From Piper betle (taxonomy: Eukaryota > Streptophyta > Magnoliopsida > Piperales > Piperaceae): DNA of 64,000 bases. The notes beneath the pieces were generated by a model that had not been told where the DNA came from, did no database searches, and worked only from the letters and a program-made list of their open reading frames with translations. The position numbers and the translations under genes were made by a program. This document shows, piece after piece, positions 12,501 through 24,301 of this stretch; position 1 is the stretch's first letter, and each line of letters starts with the position of its first letter. The DNA lies in contig JAURVB010012869.1 of assembly GCA_033002965.1 (NCBI GenBank), forward strand, positions 79,686 to 143,685. Direction: 5' to 3'.

Positions 12501-14309
12501 TGAATAGTCAAAATTTGAGGTGTAAAGAAAATGCCGTCCATTTAAATTTCAACACCAAATTAATCAATAATATGTTGCATTTACATGAAAAAATACTACC
12601 ATGGTCTATCAATTAACATTATAACAACCCACAAAAAACAACAATTTAAATGTAAGTCCTTTATGGGTAACTTAAAAGAGCATACCCTTTACCTGGGAAT
12701 ATTAACATGGAAGTTCTAACATGTAAATGCTGAACCATGTATAAAACAATCCATGGTCAAGAAGTTAAGTGGCTTTCTTTTGCACGGACCATCATATGAA
12801 CGAAAAGCATTTAACCTATGGATGACATTTTTTCTTCACATGAGTCCATCTTCATAGTTGAGGTATTACATGATACTATTCCATAGCAGAGGTATACCTT
12901 TTAGCCCGTTGGCTAGTTCCAATACAGCAAGTGATGCATTTCCATTTTTTCACCTTGTGCAGGTGTGTAATCCGTCCATCCAGTTTATGATTTATGAAAG
13001 CTCATTAAAGCAACTGAGAGCTAGGCGTGCGAAAACGAAAAAACATGATCATGTGAAGTCATTAGAGGTATGACCTTTCTGGTTCACTTCTGAGGTTGAA
13101 TGAGCACCTGATTGACTTGTAAACCTTTGCTATCATGTTGCCTCTGTAGTTGCTTTTCTTAGCCAGGAAAGTAATCTTCATTCTCGATCTCCTGTTTCAT
13201 GTGGCTACATTTGTTTCCAGGTTTTTATATTGGGTGCCATAGCAAAATTAGGAGCCACTGTCTCAACTTACCCCTTACTAGTTGTCAAGGTAAAGTCAGT
13301 TCTTGCATTTATTCTTTGATTTTGGAAGTTAATTTTTTTTTAAAATAAATCTATGTTTGAAGTTTTAATGGGCTGTAAGGCTGCCATGTGATCAGGGGCG
13401 AATCTGAAAGAGTTCCTTAGATGAATGAATTATTCGAGCCAATCTTTAGGTGGAACTACTGTATGATTTAATATGCAATAGATTGCCCAAAGGGATCTGA
13501 GTAATGATAAAAATGGTGGTGTTTCATTATCTCATAAATACCATATGGTTGGCAAAAACAACTAAGCCACTGATGATCTTGTCCTTGTTCACATTGGCAA
13601 AAACAATTAATGCACTGATGATCTTGTCCTTGTTCATTGTCGTGAAGTTTGTTTGGGGATTGAATTGATAAAAATATGAATTTGTGCTTTTTGGAAGTTG
13701 AGAAGGGTAAATAATGACGATCATATGAAAAAGTTGCATGCTTCTACAAGCCCATGCAGCCAATTTAGATAAAAAATGTTGGAACCATGAGCTTACCTAC
13801 TTAATTATTTTTTTAAATAAAATTTTTGACTACCATACTGTCCATTTTTTTATTCTTATTATCTTTCTTCACTAAGATCTTGAGTATGTCAATTGCAGTC
13901 TAGGCTTCAGGCAAAGCAGGAGATAGGAGGTAACAGTGCTCTGAGATATACGGGTGGGCATTGCTTGTGGTGTATAGAAAATTTTCAGTTCATATTTTCT
14001 TTGCTCCTGCTTTTATGTTGTTAGAAAGTGAAAATGTCCTCCCCTTGCTTTGTCAGAATTTATAAGTTGGTTTGAAAGCTATTTGTTATCAGGGTAAAAA
14101 ATAATTTGTGTGGTGCAGGTACTCTGGATGCTATATTCAAGATGATCCGTTATGAAGGATTGCGGGGCTTTTACAAAGGCATGGGCACGAAGATCACACA
14201 GAGTGTTTTTGCTGCTTCAGTGTTGTTCATGATCAAGGAGGAGCTGGTGAAAGTATTTCAATCACTAGCAGGTAGAAGCCAAAAATTATTATCAAATGCG
14301 GTCGATTGA
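9559..14309 (+). CDS. PXN: Peroxisomal NAD carrier (PXN type), mitochondrial carrier family
   Basis: This gene probably imports NAD+ into peroxisomes in exchange for adenine nucleotides, as known for Arabidopsis PXN. Ten exons with GT-AG introns join in frame: 9559-9639, 9727-9903, 9981-10111, 10205-10259, 11002-11157, 11256-11324, 12963-13067, 13221-13289, 13899-13953 and 14119-14309. The predicted protein has 362 residues. Three carrier repeats are visible, with signatures YPLQAVNTRQQ, NPIWVLVTRMQ and YPLLVVKSRLQ. The conserved GLGDGSVGMF, RPYGTL, GFWKGIIPTLIM and LDAIFKMIRYEGLRGFYKGM stretches match the plant PXN family. The linker after repeat 1 is longer and GC-rich. Exon GC falls from 5' to 3'. 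Intron 6 (11325-12962) is long and holds repeat-like sequence. No frame break was found, so the gene is probably functional. Confidence 0.92.
11750..12545. repeat. Probable repeat insertions in intron 6 of the carrier gene
   Basis: 11750-12350 reads like an old insertion unlike the rest of the intron (for example a doubled 'accataaccaaaccataacc' unit near 12100). 12360-12540 has many GGTTTGGTTCCGAACC- and AACCGAACC-like words, as in subterminal parts of small hAT-type elements. No clean ends or target duplication were found. Confidence 0.35.
13549..13656 (+). repeat. Tandem duplication of about 56 bp in intron 8 of the carrier gene
   Basis: The unit 'ttggcaaaaacaa(c/t)taa...ctgatgatcttgtccttgttca' occurs twice in a row with few differences. 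Confidence 0.8.
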
Positions 14310-14703
14310 TTTTCATAATTCAACATGCTTAGATGCATTATAATTGGCAAAAAGTGGAAATCATTCACACATCTAGGTCTGGCAATCGAGACTCCCACTT
14401 TTTAAAGTTAAGAACTGTGATTTTCATTTGGGATGCAGCTTCTAACATGTAAAACATATAATCATGTTTTATGTGAATCGGAACTAGTTCTCTTGTTTTC
14501 ATATTGTGTGAAAACGATTAAAATTGCGACAGAAAAGAGGGATTCACTTGTAATAGTAACTGATGAGCCATGTTGCCGTTAAATCGAACAAGAAGAAAGA
14601 GGTACTTGGAGATATCCAAATAAGAAAAAAACTCGATGGCCAGCGTAGGTCTGAAATTATGCAAGGAAATGTCAATTTTCAGGAACTCTTATGGCAGTTT
14701 TCA

Positions 14704-14980
14704 GTTTTCAGTACCTTTTAAACTCCTAATCTAGGAAAGTAATTCTCACATTTCCGGAAAGTCCATACTTTTCCCATGTAACAAATGCATGTTATTCCAA
14801 ACAATAAAAATCATACATCTGTTCTCATGCTAATTTTTGTGTGTTACGTTAAAATAAGTAAAGATTGAATCAGCATCTTTTTCACCCTCTTGAATCAGTA
14901 AGTTTAGTCCAGCTCATTGACTAAACATAATCACTAATATCAATAAGAGTAATCAAAATGAAATTGAGCATGAGCATTCT
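14704..14980 (+). repeat. Direct repeat of about 280 bp, copy 1 (left of UGT fragment)
   Basis: Starts gttttcagtacc and ends ttgagcatgagcattct. It is collinear with 15671-15971 at roughly 90% identity by eye. The two copies flank the UGT fragment. They do not have TG...CA ends, so they are not obvious LTRs. Confidence 0.8.
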
Positions 14981-15102
14981 TATAGAACCCTTTGCTTCGA
15001 GTTAGGGATTTTCCTACTTGTTGTTTTGCCTAGTTCGGGTCAACCTCTGATAGTTTTAGACTATGGGTATGGGGTTTAGTTAGTTGTATAATACAACAGA
15101 GC

Positions 15103-15470
15103 ATGAGTTATCAGTCTACACGGGTTTTTGCTTATATCAGCCGCCTCTCCCCCGGCCTCCGAATCAGCTCCATCTCCGACGGCCTCCCCCCGGACCACCC
15201 CTGCACGGCTGGCATCATTGAGGAGGTGTACGAGTCCACGAAGGCCAACACTGCCCCACTGCTCCGCGACCTGCTTCTCTCCTTCTGCCCCCGCTCCGAG
15301 CCCGTCACCTGCATCATTGCCGATGGTATTATGGTGTCTCACACCGTCGATGTGGCTGCCAAGCTTCGCATTCCAATTGTCGCGTTTCGTACGATCAGTG
15401 CCTGCGCATTCTGGGCGTAGTTTTGTATACCCGACATCATCGGCGAAGGTAATGGCAATGACGATGCACC
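15103..15470 (+). pseudogene. UDP-glycosyltransferase fragment (UGT709 / 7-deoxyloganetic acid glucosyltransferase-like)
   Basis: The frame from 15103 carries family text: RVFAYISRLSPGLRISSISD, GLPPDHP, PLLRDLLLSFCP, VTCIIADGI, DVAAKLRIPIVAFRTISACA and FWA. This corresponds to the middle of the N-terminal, acceptor-binding domain of plant family-1 UGTs. An in-frame TAG at 15418-15420 replaces the residue normally Tyr before FCIP. Family-like sequence continues past it (FCIPDIIGEG) to about 15470 and then ends. The N-terminal start with the catalytic His and the whole C-terminal PSPG box are absent. The piece is GC-rich, unlike its surroundings. It is clearly a non-functional fragment of about 120 residues. 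The family is confident; the subgroup is less so. Confidence 0.85.
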
Positions 15471-15670
15471 TTTTCATCGTCAGTGCCGTTTTTTTCTTCT
15501 TTCGCCTACACAAGGAAAAGAAAATATGTAAGGACTTGAGGTGTCTCACCTGGGGTGCCAAATAATGTGCACGTGTCTAAGTTTTATTATTTGGTAAACG
15601 CACAAAATTTTCATTGAATTTTCTTTTTATCTAACTCCATAATCGAGACAATTTTCAGTTTCCGGTACAA

Positions 15671-15971
15671 GTTTTCAGTACCTTGTAAACTCCTAATCTA
15701 GGAACGTAATTCTCACATTTCCTGTAAATCCATACATTTCCCATGTAACAAATGCATGCTATTCCACACAACAAAAATCATACATCTGCTCTCATGCTAA
15801 TTTTCTTGTGTTTCCCCAGCATCTTTTACTAGTTACTTCAAAATAAGTAAAGGTTGAATCAGTATCTTTCTTTCTCCTCTTGAATCAGTAAATTTCAGTC
15901 CAGCTCATTGACTAAACATAATCACTAATATCGATAAGAGTAATCAAAATGAAATTGAGCATGAGCATTCT
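15671..15971 (+). repeat. Direct repeat of about 280-300 bp, copy 2 (right of UGT fragment)
   Basis: Second copy of 14704-14980. It has a short extra stretch (around 15817-15838) relative to copy 1. Confidence 0.8.
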
Positions 15972-15984
15972 CACATGTTAGGGA

Positions 15985-17390
15985 ATGACGGAAGAGTCTT
16001 CTCATCCACATCAGATTTTAGTATTAGATTTCCATATCCCAAACTCGATGGATATCATATCATTGGGGACTCACCTACTCCGCATTGTACTTGTCTTCTT
16101 GATACGATCGGGGCGAATTCCGAGATTTGATTCGATTAGCATGAGCTGCCCCACGGGAGCCCCTCGTAGATGGCTCTGAATTCTGATACACTTTTTATCC
16201 AAGAAAAAAATTTAGTCACGTGTCTTTGTGAATATTTATACTGTGGAATATAAAACTTCAGGTCTGAGTTCACTTGGTTGTTACAACTTATAATATTATC
16301 CACTCTTGTAAGGATATTTATTAATATAACAACAGGTCAAATATTTCTTGTGTACATATTCACAATTGCTGCAAGCTGGTAACCAATGGGCTCCTAATTG
16401 CAGTAGTACCATGGTTGAGGATATTATATATATACATACCATAATACATCTCATGTCAAAAACTACCAACGAGGGACATGCCATTCGGAGGACAGAAGAT
16501 CCATACCCAGGTGTTGGCATTTTCTCATGTAAAGGGGGGAAGAGAAAGAGAGTTGACCAATGGTCGGGGGGTGGGGAAGGAAGATAAAGATTACTTGGAA
16601 AGTAGGCAGGCGCCTGTAGGCATAACTTATAGTGGCAGCATCAACTGCGGCAACGGTGGGGCGACGGCGAAAATTCCCTAATACTCTTATCAATAGGGGG
16701 TTGTTTAGAGTTTGTAAAATAACCCATACATCTGTTAAACTTTCACTGACCCATCATTATTTACATAAACCCAACCCATTATATTCCATCAGTGACCTAA
16801 ATCCCTCACCATAATAAAATACTTTTTGGGGGCATTTTATTTTTTGTAAGATCTTGAAGACTCTTTTCGTCCTGTAAATAAAATTCATAATTTGTCCTTC
16901 CATTAAATAATAAACAAAATTAGATACCTCATGTAGGCAATTGTCTCCAAATTATAATACCATATTTTCTCGTATGATCTATCTTTAAAGTCAAAATCAA
17001 TTAGAATATATCTCTAAGATTTAAATTATTATAGTATATCTCATTATTTAATGAGAATTTATCTATAAAACTAAAATTTATCTTTAATATAAATTATGCA
17101 TGGTAGGATAACTTGCTCAATAATCATAATCTTGTAAGTTGTAGGAGTGTCAACACCATGTTTGAGACTTATTGATTCTCTTAAGGTTTACTAAGTTTAA
17201 AAAATGGGATATTTGGCTAATGTTAGATTTATGAGTTTTTTGAGAATATTTTTTTATATTATTAGTTGAAAAATTAGGTTTAACCATAAGTAAGGATGAA
17301 ACTTTTCAATAGTGATGACTCTACCCTCATTTAGATATAGGTTATAAAAACTAACTTGACATAACTTAAATTAATTTAAATTTAAATATA
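15985..17390. other. Intergenic sequence
   Basis: No gene is supported. Short open frames at 15985-16179 and 16348-16693 match nothing I recognise. Confidence 0.4.
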
Positions 17391-17394
17391 ACAA

Positions 17395-17640
17395 TTTTTT
17401 TAAAAAAAGTTAGTACGTCGGTTAGCCACCAGCAAACTTGAGGGCAACTGCCCTGGGCAATGGGCGGCCAGGGCAGCCAGATCTGGCTGCGCCTTAAGTG
17501 GCCAACCTAGGCCTTGGGGGCGGCTAGCAGTCCCCAGCCCCGGCCCATGGAGGAGTTTGAGGCGTGACCATCCTTGGCAAGGGGCGGCCAACTCTGGCCA
17601 CAGATTCTATGGCCTTGTCGCCACTGTTGCCGACCATATT
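17395..17640. repeat. GC-rich island in AT-rich spacer, possible MITE core
   Basis: A roughly 240-bp GC-rich block of GGCAGCC/GGCGGCCA-like words is flanked abruptly by A/T runs (tttttttaaaaaaag on the left, tttttgaaaaaaat on the right). A smaller block with similar words ('ttggcaaccttgccacc') and similar A/T borders occurs at 38150-38300. No clear terminal inverted repeats were found. Confidence 0.3.
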
Positions 17641-17699
17641 TTTGAAAAAAATAGTAAATTTAATTTTTATTTAAGTGAGGGTTTTTTAGACAATTCATT

Positions 17700-18207
17700 A
17701 TTTTTTCCCATGTTTTAGTAATTAAATTTGATTGTCCAACTGCCTAATAATATTAAAAATACTGTCCATCCTCCGCTAAAAAAAAACTATAGATTTATCG
17801 TTCTCCGGTCTCCAGTCCCACCAGAATTTTTAAGTGTTAATAATCTGAGACTTAAAAGGTTAAGAGTCAGTTGAAAGAAATCTACCAGAAATCAGCAGAG
17901 CAGGCATTGCCTCGCTTCCCCATACGGCATGCGTCCACATGCGTGCCCAAGGGGAGCGCATGAAGTCACGTTACCCGTCTCCTACAACCATGTTAAAGAT
18001 GAAGAAATAATATGGACTTTTTCTTTTGGCGGGTTCCAAGAAGGACGAAGAAATAATTGGTGGTACTCGTTAATATTGTTTGAGATGGTTTTTTAATCAA
18101 GTCAATGTGTTACTTCTGCATCATTCATGACAAAGACGTCCATTTCATGCTTTTGCTCGTAACTGGTGTTCTGTATATGGGGTCAAACCCTCATGGGAAG
18201 TCCAAAC
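17700..18207. other. Region upstream of the SCPL locus
   Basis: Non-coding sequence before the SCPL start codon. No defined promoter motif was identified. Confidence 0.3.
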
Positions 18208-21200
18208 ATGAAGGTCAGTACTGTTTGTTTCTATCTGTGCTTGATCTCATCTGTGTGCATATGGCATGCGGTAGCACACGAGAGTGGCAGGAAGGTGATA
18301 TCTCTTCCTGGTTTTGATGGGCCACTTCCCTTTCCGATGGAAACTGGGTAAAAAATGGTTTCCTTCGGTTGCATTCGATCAACAACATCCTTTCGATTTA
18401 ATCTTATATGCATGGATTGGTGTCAGGTATGTGGGAGTGGGAGAGTTCAACCAGTTTCAGATGTTCTTCTACTTCTTTGAGTCCGAACAAGATCCAAGCA
18501 AAGACCCTCTTCTCGTCTGGCTTAATGGTGGTCCTGGATGCTCTGCATTGTCTGGGATTATGTATGAAATTGGTATAAGTTTTCATTACAATGTATCTTA
18601 TATTTTTCAATGTAGGCTACATTTATTTTGCTATGCATGATGGCCGTTATTTTAGCTCAGTGCATTGGACTAGTGTCTGTTTGTCGATACCAAAGAAGCT
18701 AATCGATCAAGGTTTAGATTGAAAACAGTAGGCAATGATATAATCCTAGGCGAGGTGATCAGAGTTTTCATTTGTAAATAAGATTTTCTCAAGGAAAGTT
18801 GTTTTACAATGTTAATCACCTATAGGTCCCTTGACATTTAAAAAGGTAATCTACAATGGAAGCTTACCAACTCTGAAGTTGAACCCTTACTCATGGACAA
18901 AGGTATGATAATTGATACATTAGCCTTTAATTTGTTGCTATCTTTCTCCAAGGCATACTTATACCTTGATGTCTCAGGTTGCTAGCATCATATTTCTTGA
19001 TTCGCCGGTAGGAACTGGATTTTCGTATGCAAGGGGAACCCATGATTATGTTTTGGATGACGTACTTACAGCTGAATTAGTGAGTCAGTTTGTGAAAAAG
19101 GTGAAACAATTTTCTTTGAACATTTTGTTGTGTTGATTCCTCCAACAAAATATATGTACATGACGGTTTATTTCTTCTGCAGTGGTTAATTGGACATCCT
19201 CATTTCCTTTCCAACCCACTTTACATTACGGGTGATTCATATTCTGGCGTCATTGTTCCCATGACCGTTCTCAATATCTTGAATGGTGTTTACTGCTTAT
19301 TCCTTCGAACATATTCTATATTTCTGTTCATTGGATGTCTGTGCAGAGAAATCACTCTGGTTATGTGACGGATATGCAAGTTATAGGATGTGGTTCAGGA
19401 GAAAATATTATGTTGTTCCTTCACTACTGGATGCTCATTGCTTAACTCGTATGGTTTTCTTTATGAATTGTAGGAATTGAAACTGGTTTAAAGCCTCACT
19501 TTAACCTTAAGGTAAGTTTAGCTATGCTTCTGGATGTTGATATCTAAGCTGATGACTTAGTAATAGAAAATTTTATATCAGTGCACTTTAGATAGAGATG
19601 ATCTTACAGGGGTGATATCTATTTGATACGGAGAAAGTTGTTAGAATTACCCATAATTTATCATCCCCTTATGTTATATTGGATTCCATTCTTGTGGGAT
19701 CGAGCTTTTTTTCGAGACGATGCAACTTCTTTCTATTTAGTCTGCTATGCTAATTATAATCAGTTTTGTATATTTGCGTAGGGTTATATCTTGGAAACCC
19801 ATTAACCAATTTCGATCAAGATATTGGTGCGATTGTGCCCTTTTTCTCATGGAATGGGACTTATATGTGATGAACAGTACCAGGTTATTCAAATCATCAA
19901 ATCTCTTCAGAAAATTTTGTGGTTTTCAATTTATTTAAATAATAAGAAATGCGGAGATCGTTGAAATGAGTTGAAAAATAAATTCTTAGGTAGCTGCGAG
20001 AAGTTGCAACAAAAATTTTTCCAATTTGGTAAATCTCAGGTGCCAAGGCTGTGGATGGTATAATTGAGGTAAACTCAGCAGCAATCCCTCTATATCTTGC
20101 AATGTTCAACATGATTTACTGAGGTGGCATTACTTCTACTACTCAGTTCCTTGCAGACGTGAATCCAGGCCATATTCTTGAACCCTTTTGTGCATTCGCT
20201 TCTCCAAAGCCATGGATACTGAAAGATGACAGAAGATATCTCCAAGAGATTGTCAAAGAAACTGAAATTCCTGATTTTTCCTGCAGGGTCTCTGACTCCT
20301 ATCTCCAGATTTACTTCTCTCCTCTCTGTATGTGACTTCATAGTTCATATTCTAATTTGTGCACATGCTCATCCTTGCAGAATTATGGCTATTATCTATG
20401 CAGTTTCTGGGCTAATGATCATCTGGTTAAAGAAGCTCTTCACATACGCAAGGTTCGTAGCAATTTTGATCATATATTATGCTCTTTTTAAAATTTTGCA
20501 TTGTTTTCCATCTTTCCATTTTGCACATCCTAGCTTGGGTTACGTGTTAAATGTTGAATGCAATGCAGGGAACAATTAGAGAATGGAATAGATGCAATTT
20601 TGATTTAGAGTATATAATAAATAAGCCAAATGTTATCGAGTATCATAAAAACATTAGCAGACGAGGTCGTCGATCTCTCATATACAGGTAATTGTAAACA
20701 TCTATCTTGAGATCAATGTAATCACAATTTCAGTTGTTCTTTTCTTAAAAAAATGGTCTTGAGAAATTTTGAAGAGGTCTTCCTAAAAGGAGACGGCGCT
20801 AGGATTGCAAATGAAACTAACTGTGTTCTTCGCTTTTTTAGTGGTGATCATGATATGGCAATCCCATACGTAGGAACTCAAGAGTGGATAAGATCTCTCA
20901 ATTACTCTATCGTTGACAATTGGCGGCCATGGTTTGTGGGTGGCCAGGTTGCTGGGTAGGATTGATTCTTCTTAAACTAAATGACTAACTCCATACCCAG
21001 TATTCAAGATCAAGCACATCACGTCTTCATGTTTTTACGAATATCATGTCTTCATGTTTTTACTAACTTTTTGCGTCCTGTTTGTGAACAGGTTCACAAG
21101 GCAATACTCCAATCAAATGACATTTTCAACTCTGAAGGTAATGGAAAGTGGTTCGGTTGAAATTCTTTTAATATACATATGGGTTATATAATACTCTGAT

Positions 21201-21424
21201 CAAACAAAACTGGGACATGAGATCTTGGTTTCTGTCTCCAGTTATTAGGAAATGGTGGATGATGATAGATTGATGATATAAGTTCTTGCTTAAAGCATTA
21301 AACAACCTGCGTTGATGACAGATGATGTTGACCATTGCAGGGAGGAGGTCACACAGCTCCAGAGTGGAAGCCGAAGGAATGCTTTGAGATGATTAAGAGA
21401 TGGTTGTCTCACAACTCTTTATAA
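18208..21424 (+). pseudogene. Serine carboxypeptidase-like acyltransferase (SCPL clade IA), frameshifted
   Basis: Fourteen exons follow the plant SCPL pattern: 18208-18347, 18427-18572, 18826-18902, 18978-19100, 19183-19285, 19474-19511, 19782-19883, 19990-20123, 20157-20287, 20381-20452, 20569-20687, 20842-20955, 21092-21137 and 21341-21424. Exon 1 encodes a signal peptide (MKVSTVCFYLCLISSVCIW), so the ancestral product would enter the secretory route to the vacuole. WLNGGPGCSALSG, LDSPVGTGFSYA, catalytic Ser in TGDSYSG, Asp in SGDHDM and His in [11 protein letters not shown] are all present. Exon 7 has a missing base near 19790 (stop soon after) and an extra T in the T5 run at 19841-19845. 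Exon 8 is diverged and has TGA at 20120-20122. Members acylate metabolites using glucose esters. Splice sites are still good, so decay is recent, or some indels are assembly errors. Confidence 0.85.
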
Positions 21425-21645
21425 GTCTCTCCATCATCTTATTGAGTTGAAATGCACCATGTTCTGTAAATTAAATGGTCAGGGCTACATCAGAACTAGT
21501 TTATTTTTGTGGTCTGCATTTAGCACTCATGATTAATTTTTCTCGTTAAGGTCCGTTTGTCTCCCAGTATTTCCCAATGAACTCCCCCCCTTGTCACTAA
21601 ACACTTTGGTGACAAAAAGGTGTTTGTCATCAAATTTTTCAGTGA

Positions 21646-22700
21646 CAAAGCTAGGATTGTTAAACAAACGAGCGAGCCAAACTCACCATTATATTTGAAC
21701 TCGACTCGAATAATTCAAAATTCCTTCAAATTCGACTCAAGATCGAACGATTTTTGAGCATGTATGATCGAAATCGATTTGAATATTTTTTATACTGTTC
21801 AAACTCGAATACACTTAAATTGTTAAATTTTAATGAGCTCAAAACTAGCTCGTTTGTGAGCTTAAAATGAGATCGTTTGGGAGCTCAAACCAGCTCGATC
21901 ATTAGCTCTAAAGTAGCTCATTTTGGAGAAAAATATATAGTTATAGAGATTAAGAATTAACAAAAATAGTCTATCAACATATTTATATAAATTATCTGAA
22001 TAATAAAAGGTCTTTTCAAGTTTCAACTTATATTTCAATTTCTTTTACAAAATACCTAAGACATCATTCAACATTATACATTTCTAAAAAAATAAAATGT
22101 TTGGAACTGTAAACCCAAAATTAAAAGAAAGTTTTCAAAAGTCTATATTTTATAACTTTCATCCATATTTAGATAGTTTTTATTCAGCTTTCATCGTGGG
22201 AAAAAAATTAATAGATATCATCTATTGTGAGATGTTAGATTGAAATAAAACAAATTTTGTAAAAGAAATAAATGTATTCTAGTATTCTTGCAAGATTCAA
22301 TAGAAAAACTTTAAACTAATCATCCCTAATGAAAAAAGTTCGTGGGTGTATTCTAATAACTACCAAGGCATAACAACTAACAAAAGTAGATATTAAAATT
22401 TTAAACATACCTTGTGTTTGAATATGTGATGCAAAAGTAAATCAATAGAAATAGGTATTAAAGAACTCTATTGCATTTTTGGATCTGAAAAATTGAATAT
22501 AAAATTAGGATATAGTCGTACTTCAACTTACTATATAATTAGTATTATAAGATCAAACTATAGAAATAATTTAAACCACATTCATGTCAAGATAAATTAT
22601 AAGTGACAATATTCACTATTAAATAACAAGCACTTAGGAGTAACATGTACAATCTAAATCATTACTGCAGTCCTCTCTTGTCATCCTCATCTTAAGTCTC
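21646..22700 (+). mobile_element. Solitary arm of a GAGCTC-rich TIR element family
   Basis: Begins 'taggattgttaaacaaacgag' and runs parallel to 29370-30125 for most of its length, with the same GAGCTC-type subrepeats, the same 'atagagattaa' and 'tctatcaacatatttatata' stretches, and the same 'atctaaatcattac' boundary near 22660. No inverted partner arm and no host fragment follow, so the copy is incomplete or a simpler relative. Confidence 0.6.
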
Positions 22701-22859
22701 TTCACAATAGCATGAACATAACTAATCTTGAGCTAATAATACCGATATACCATTCATATACTGATATACCATTCCATCATAATAATAATCACAACACAAT
22801 TTTTAAACACATCGTGCTAATTAATCATAGACCATGCATTCAATTTTAAATTAGGTATA

Positions 22860-23960
22860 CCTAGTGATGGAGGCAGCAGCCGACGGTGACAAACGGGCCA
22901 GCTAGAGTTCAACCAAGTTGGTGAGGGTTAAACTATATCCTCTGCATGCGAGAAGGTCGGTGAGGGATGGCGGTTGCTATCCTGCGAGGTCACACAATCG
23001 GTGGCAACACACTGTTGCCACCGGCCAAGCAACAAGGGGGAGGAGGGAGATGGTGATCTCGATGGCACGAAGAGGGGATGAGGTTGGTGTGCATCACAGT
23101 GGTCTGGCAAGGTGCCGGAGACACCTGTTTTCTGACGACCGAACAGGGAGAAACTCCCGGTGAGGCAAGCAAAGGTGGCAGCTTTCTCATCCCGGAGAGG
23201 CGCCTCAAGTCGGATGAAGGTTGATGATGACAAGGGAGGGATGACGGCAAGGTGGCGGAAGCAAGGCGTGACCGGCGGTGGCGATGCTGGCGGCTCTCCA
23301 AAAAATAGAGTAAGGGTGGTTGCGAACAGGAGTAGAGAGGAAGAAAATGAGGGGAAAGGAGGGAAAGGCTCCAGTGGCACTGGTCGTCGACGATGTAGCC
23401 AGCGGCAAGGTCGCTAACGGTGGTGCATGGCAAAAGTAGAGGGGTGGGTGGAGGTGATGATGTGGGGAAGGTGAAGGGTCAGGAAGAAAGTATAAGGTGA
23501 TGGCAGTTTCGTAATTAAAACTTGACTTGTTCTGGACTCGTGTCAATAATCATAAAATAAATCCCAAAAGTATAAAATAAAATATAATAAAATCCAATAA
23601 AATACAATACACCTAATAATCATCTAATGGCTTGTTCTAACTCTACCAACCCACCCAAAATACTAACTCACGCGTCCTAACATGATAAACGACCTAAATC
23701 TAATTTGTCGGTGGTGGAAGGATCCAGTCGGCCATAACGGTGGCGGCGGCGGAGGTAGCCAGAGGAAGAGGGCGGCCAAGTGAGGAAGAGAGGTGCTTCT
23801 GGAGAATTATGTATGCATGCAAGGGTAGTTTTTAAATAAAACTTGACTCGCTCCCGACTCAACTCAATAATAATAAAATAAATCTAAAAAATACTAAATA
23901 AAATGTAATAAAATTTATTAAAATGTGTAATATTCAGTTAAAATGAGGATTTAGATGTTT
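22860..23960 (-). mobile_element. Gypsy LTR-derived remnants (GC-rich part and AT-rich flank)
   Basis: A GC-rich stretch full of GTGGCGG/CCGGCG words (22870-23480) is followed by 'gtaattaaaacttgact', an AT-rich run and 'cccaccc...ctcacgcgtcctaac'. This is the same order as 51480-52080 in the LTR at 49601. A second, shorter, similar block follows at 23700-23930. I read these as reverse-oriented pieces of the same long-LTR family. Open frames in the GC-rich part are not considered genes. Confidence 0.45.
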
Positions 23961-24041
23961 GGTTAATCCCAACATGTTCATGCTTGCACATGATGACCAT
24001 ACGTCGCTTGCGCATGATGGCCATACGAGACGAGACGGCCA

Positions 24042-24262
24042 CCGCAAAGCACACTACAAAGCAGAAGACTTTGGAGCAGATGAGGCAGAAGTAGATGCGG
24101 CCGAGGCTGGCCGAGCAAGAGCTAGTCACCAACACTTATGATCTTTGCAAAGCAGAAGGCTTTGGAGCAGATGAGGCAAAGACTTTGGAGCAGATGAGTG
24201 CGATAGAAGTAGACGTGGCTAAGGCTGGCCAAGCAAGAGCTAGTCACCAACACTTATGATCT
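24042..24262 (+). repeat. Imperfect tandem duplication of about 110 bp
   Basis: A unit containing 'gactttggagcagatgaggc', 'aaggctggcc(g/a)agcaagagc' and 'tagtcaccaacacttatgat' occurs twice (ending near 24141 and 24259). The second copy has an internal repeat of the 'tttggagcagatgag' part. Confidence 0.85.
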
Positions 24263-24301
24263 TAGATTCATCCGGCACCCACCTGACAAATTCTCTTTAA
24301 A

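Noticed and set aside
12360..12545. A complete small hAT element in the carrier intron
   Set aside because: Subterminal-like words are present but no matching ends or 8-bp duplication were found.
14704..15971. An LTR pair around the UGT fragment
   Set aside because: The repeats lack TG...CA ends, primer-binding site and polypurine tract, so they are reported only as direct repeats.
16080..16150. Possible tRNA-like text around 'gattcgatt'
   Set aside because: No cloverleaf with acceptor pairing or A and B boxes could be built; no tRNA or rRNA was found anywhere in the window.
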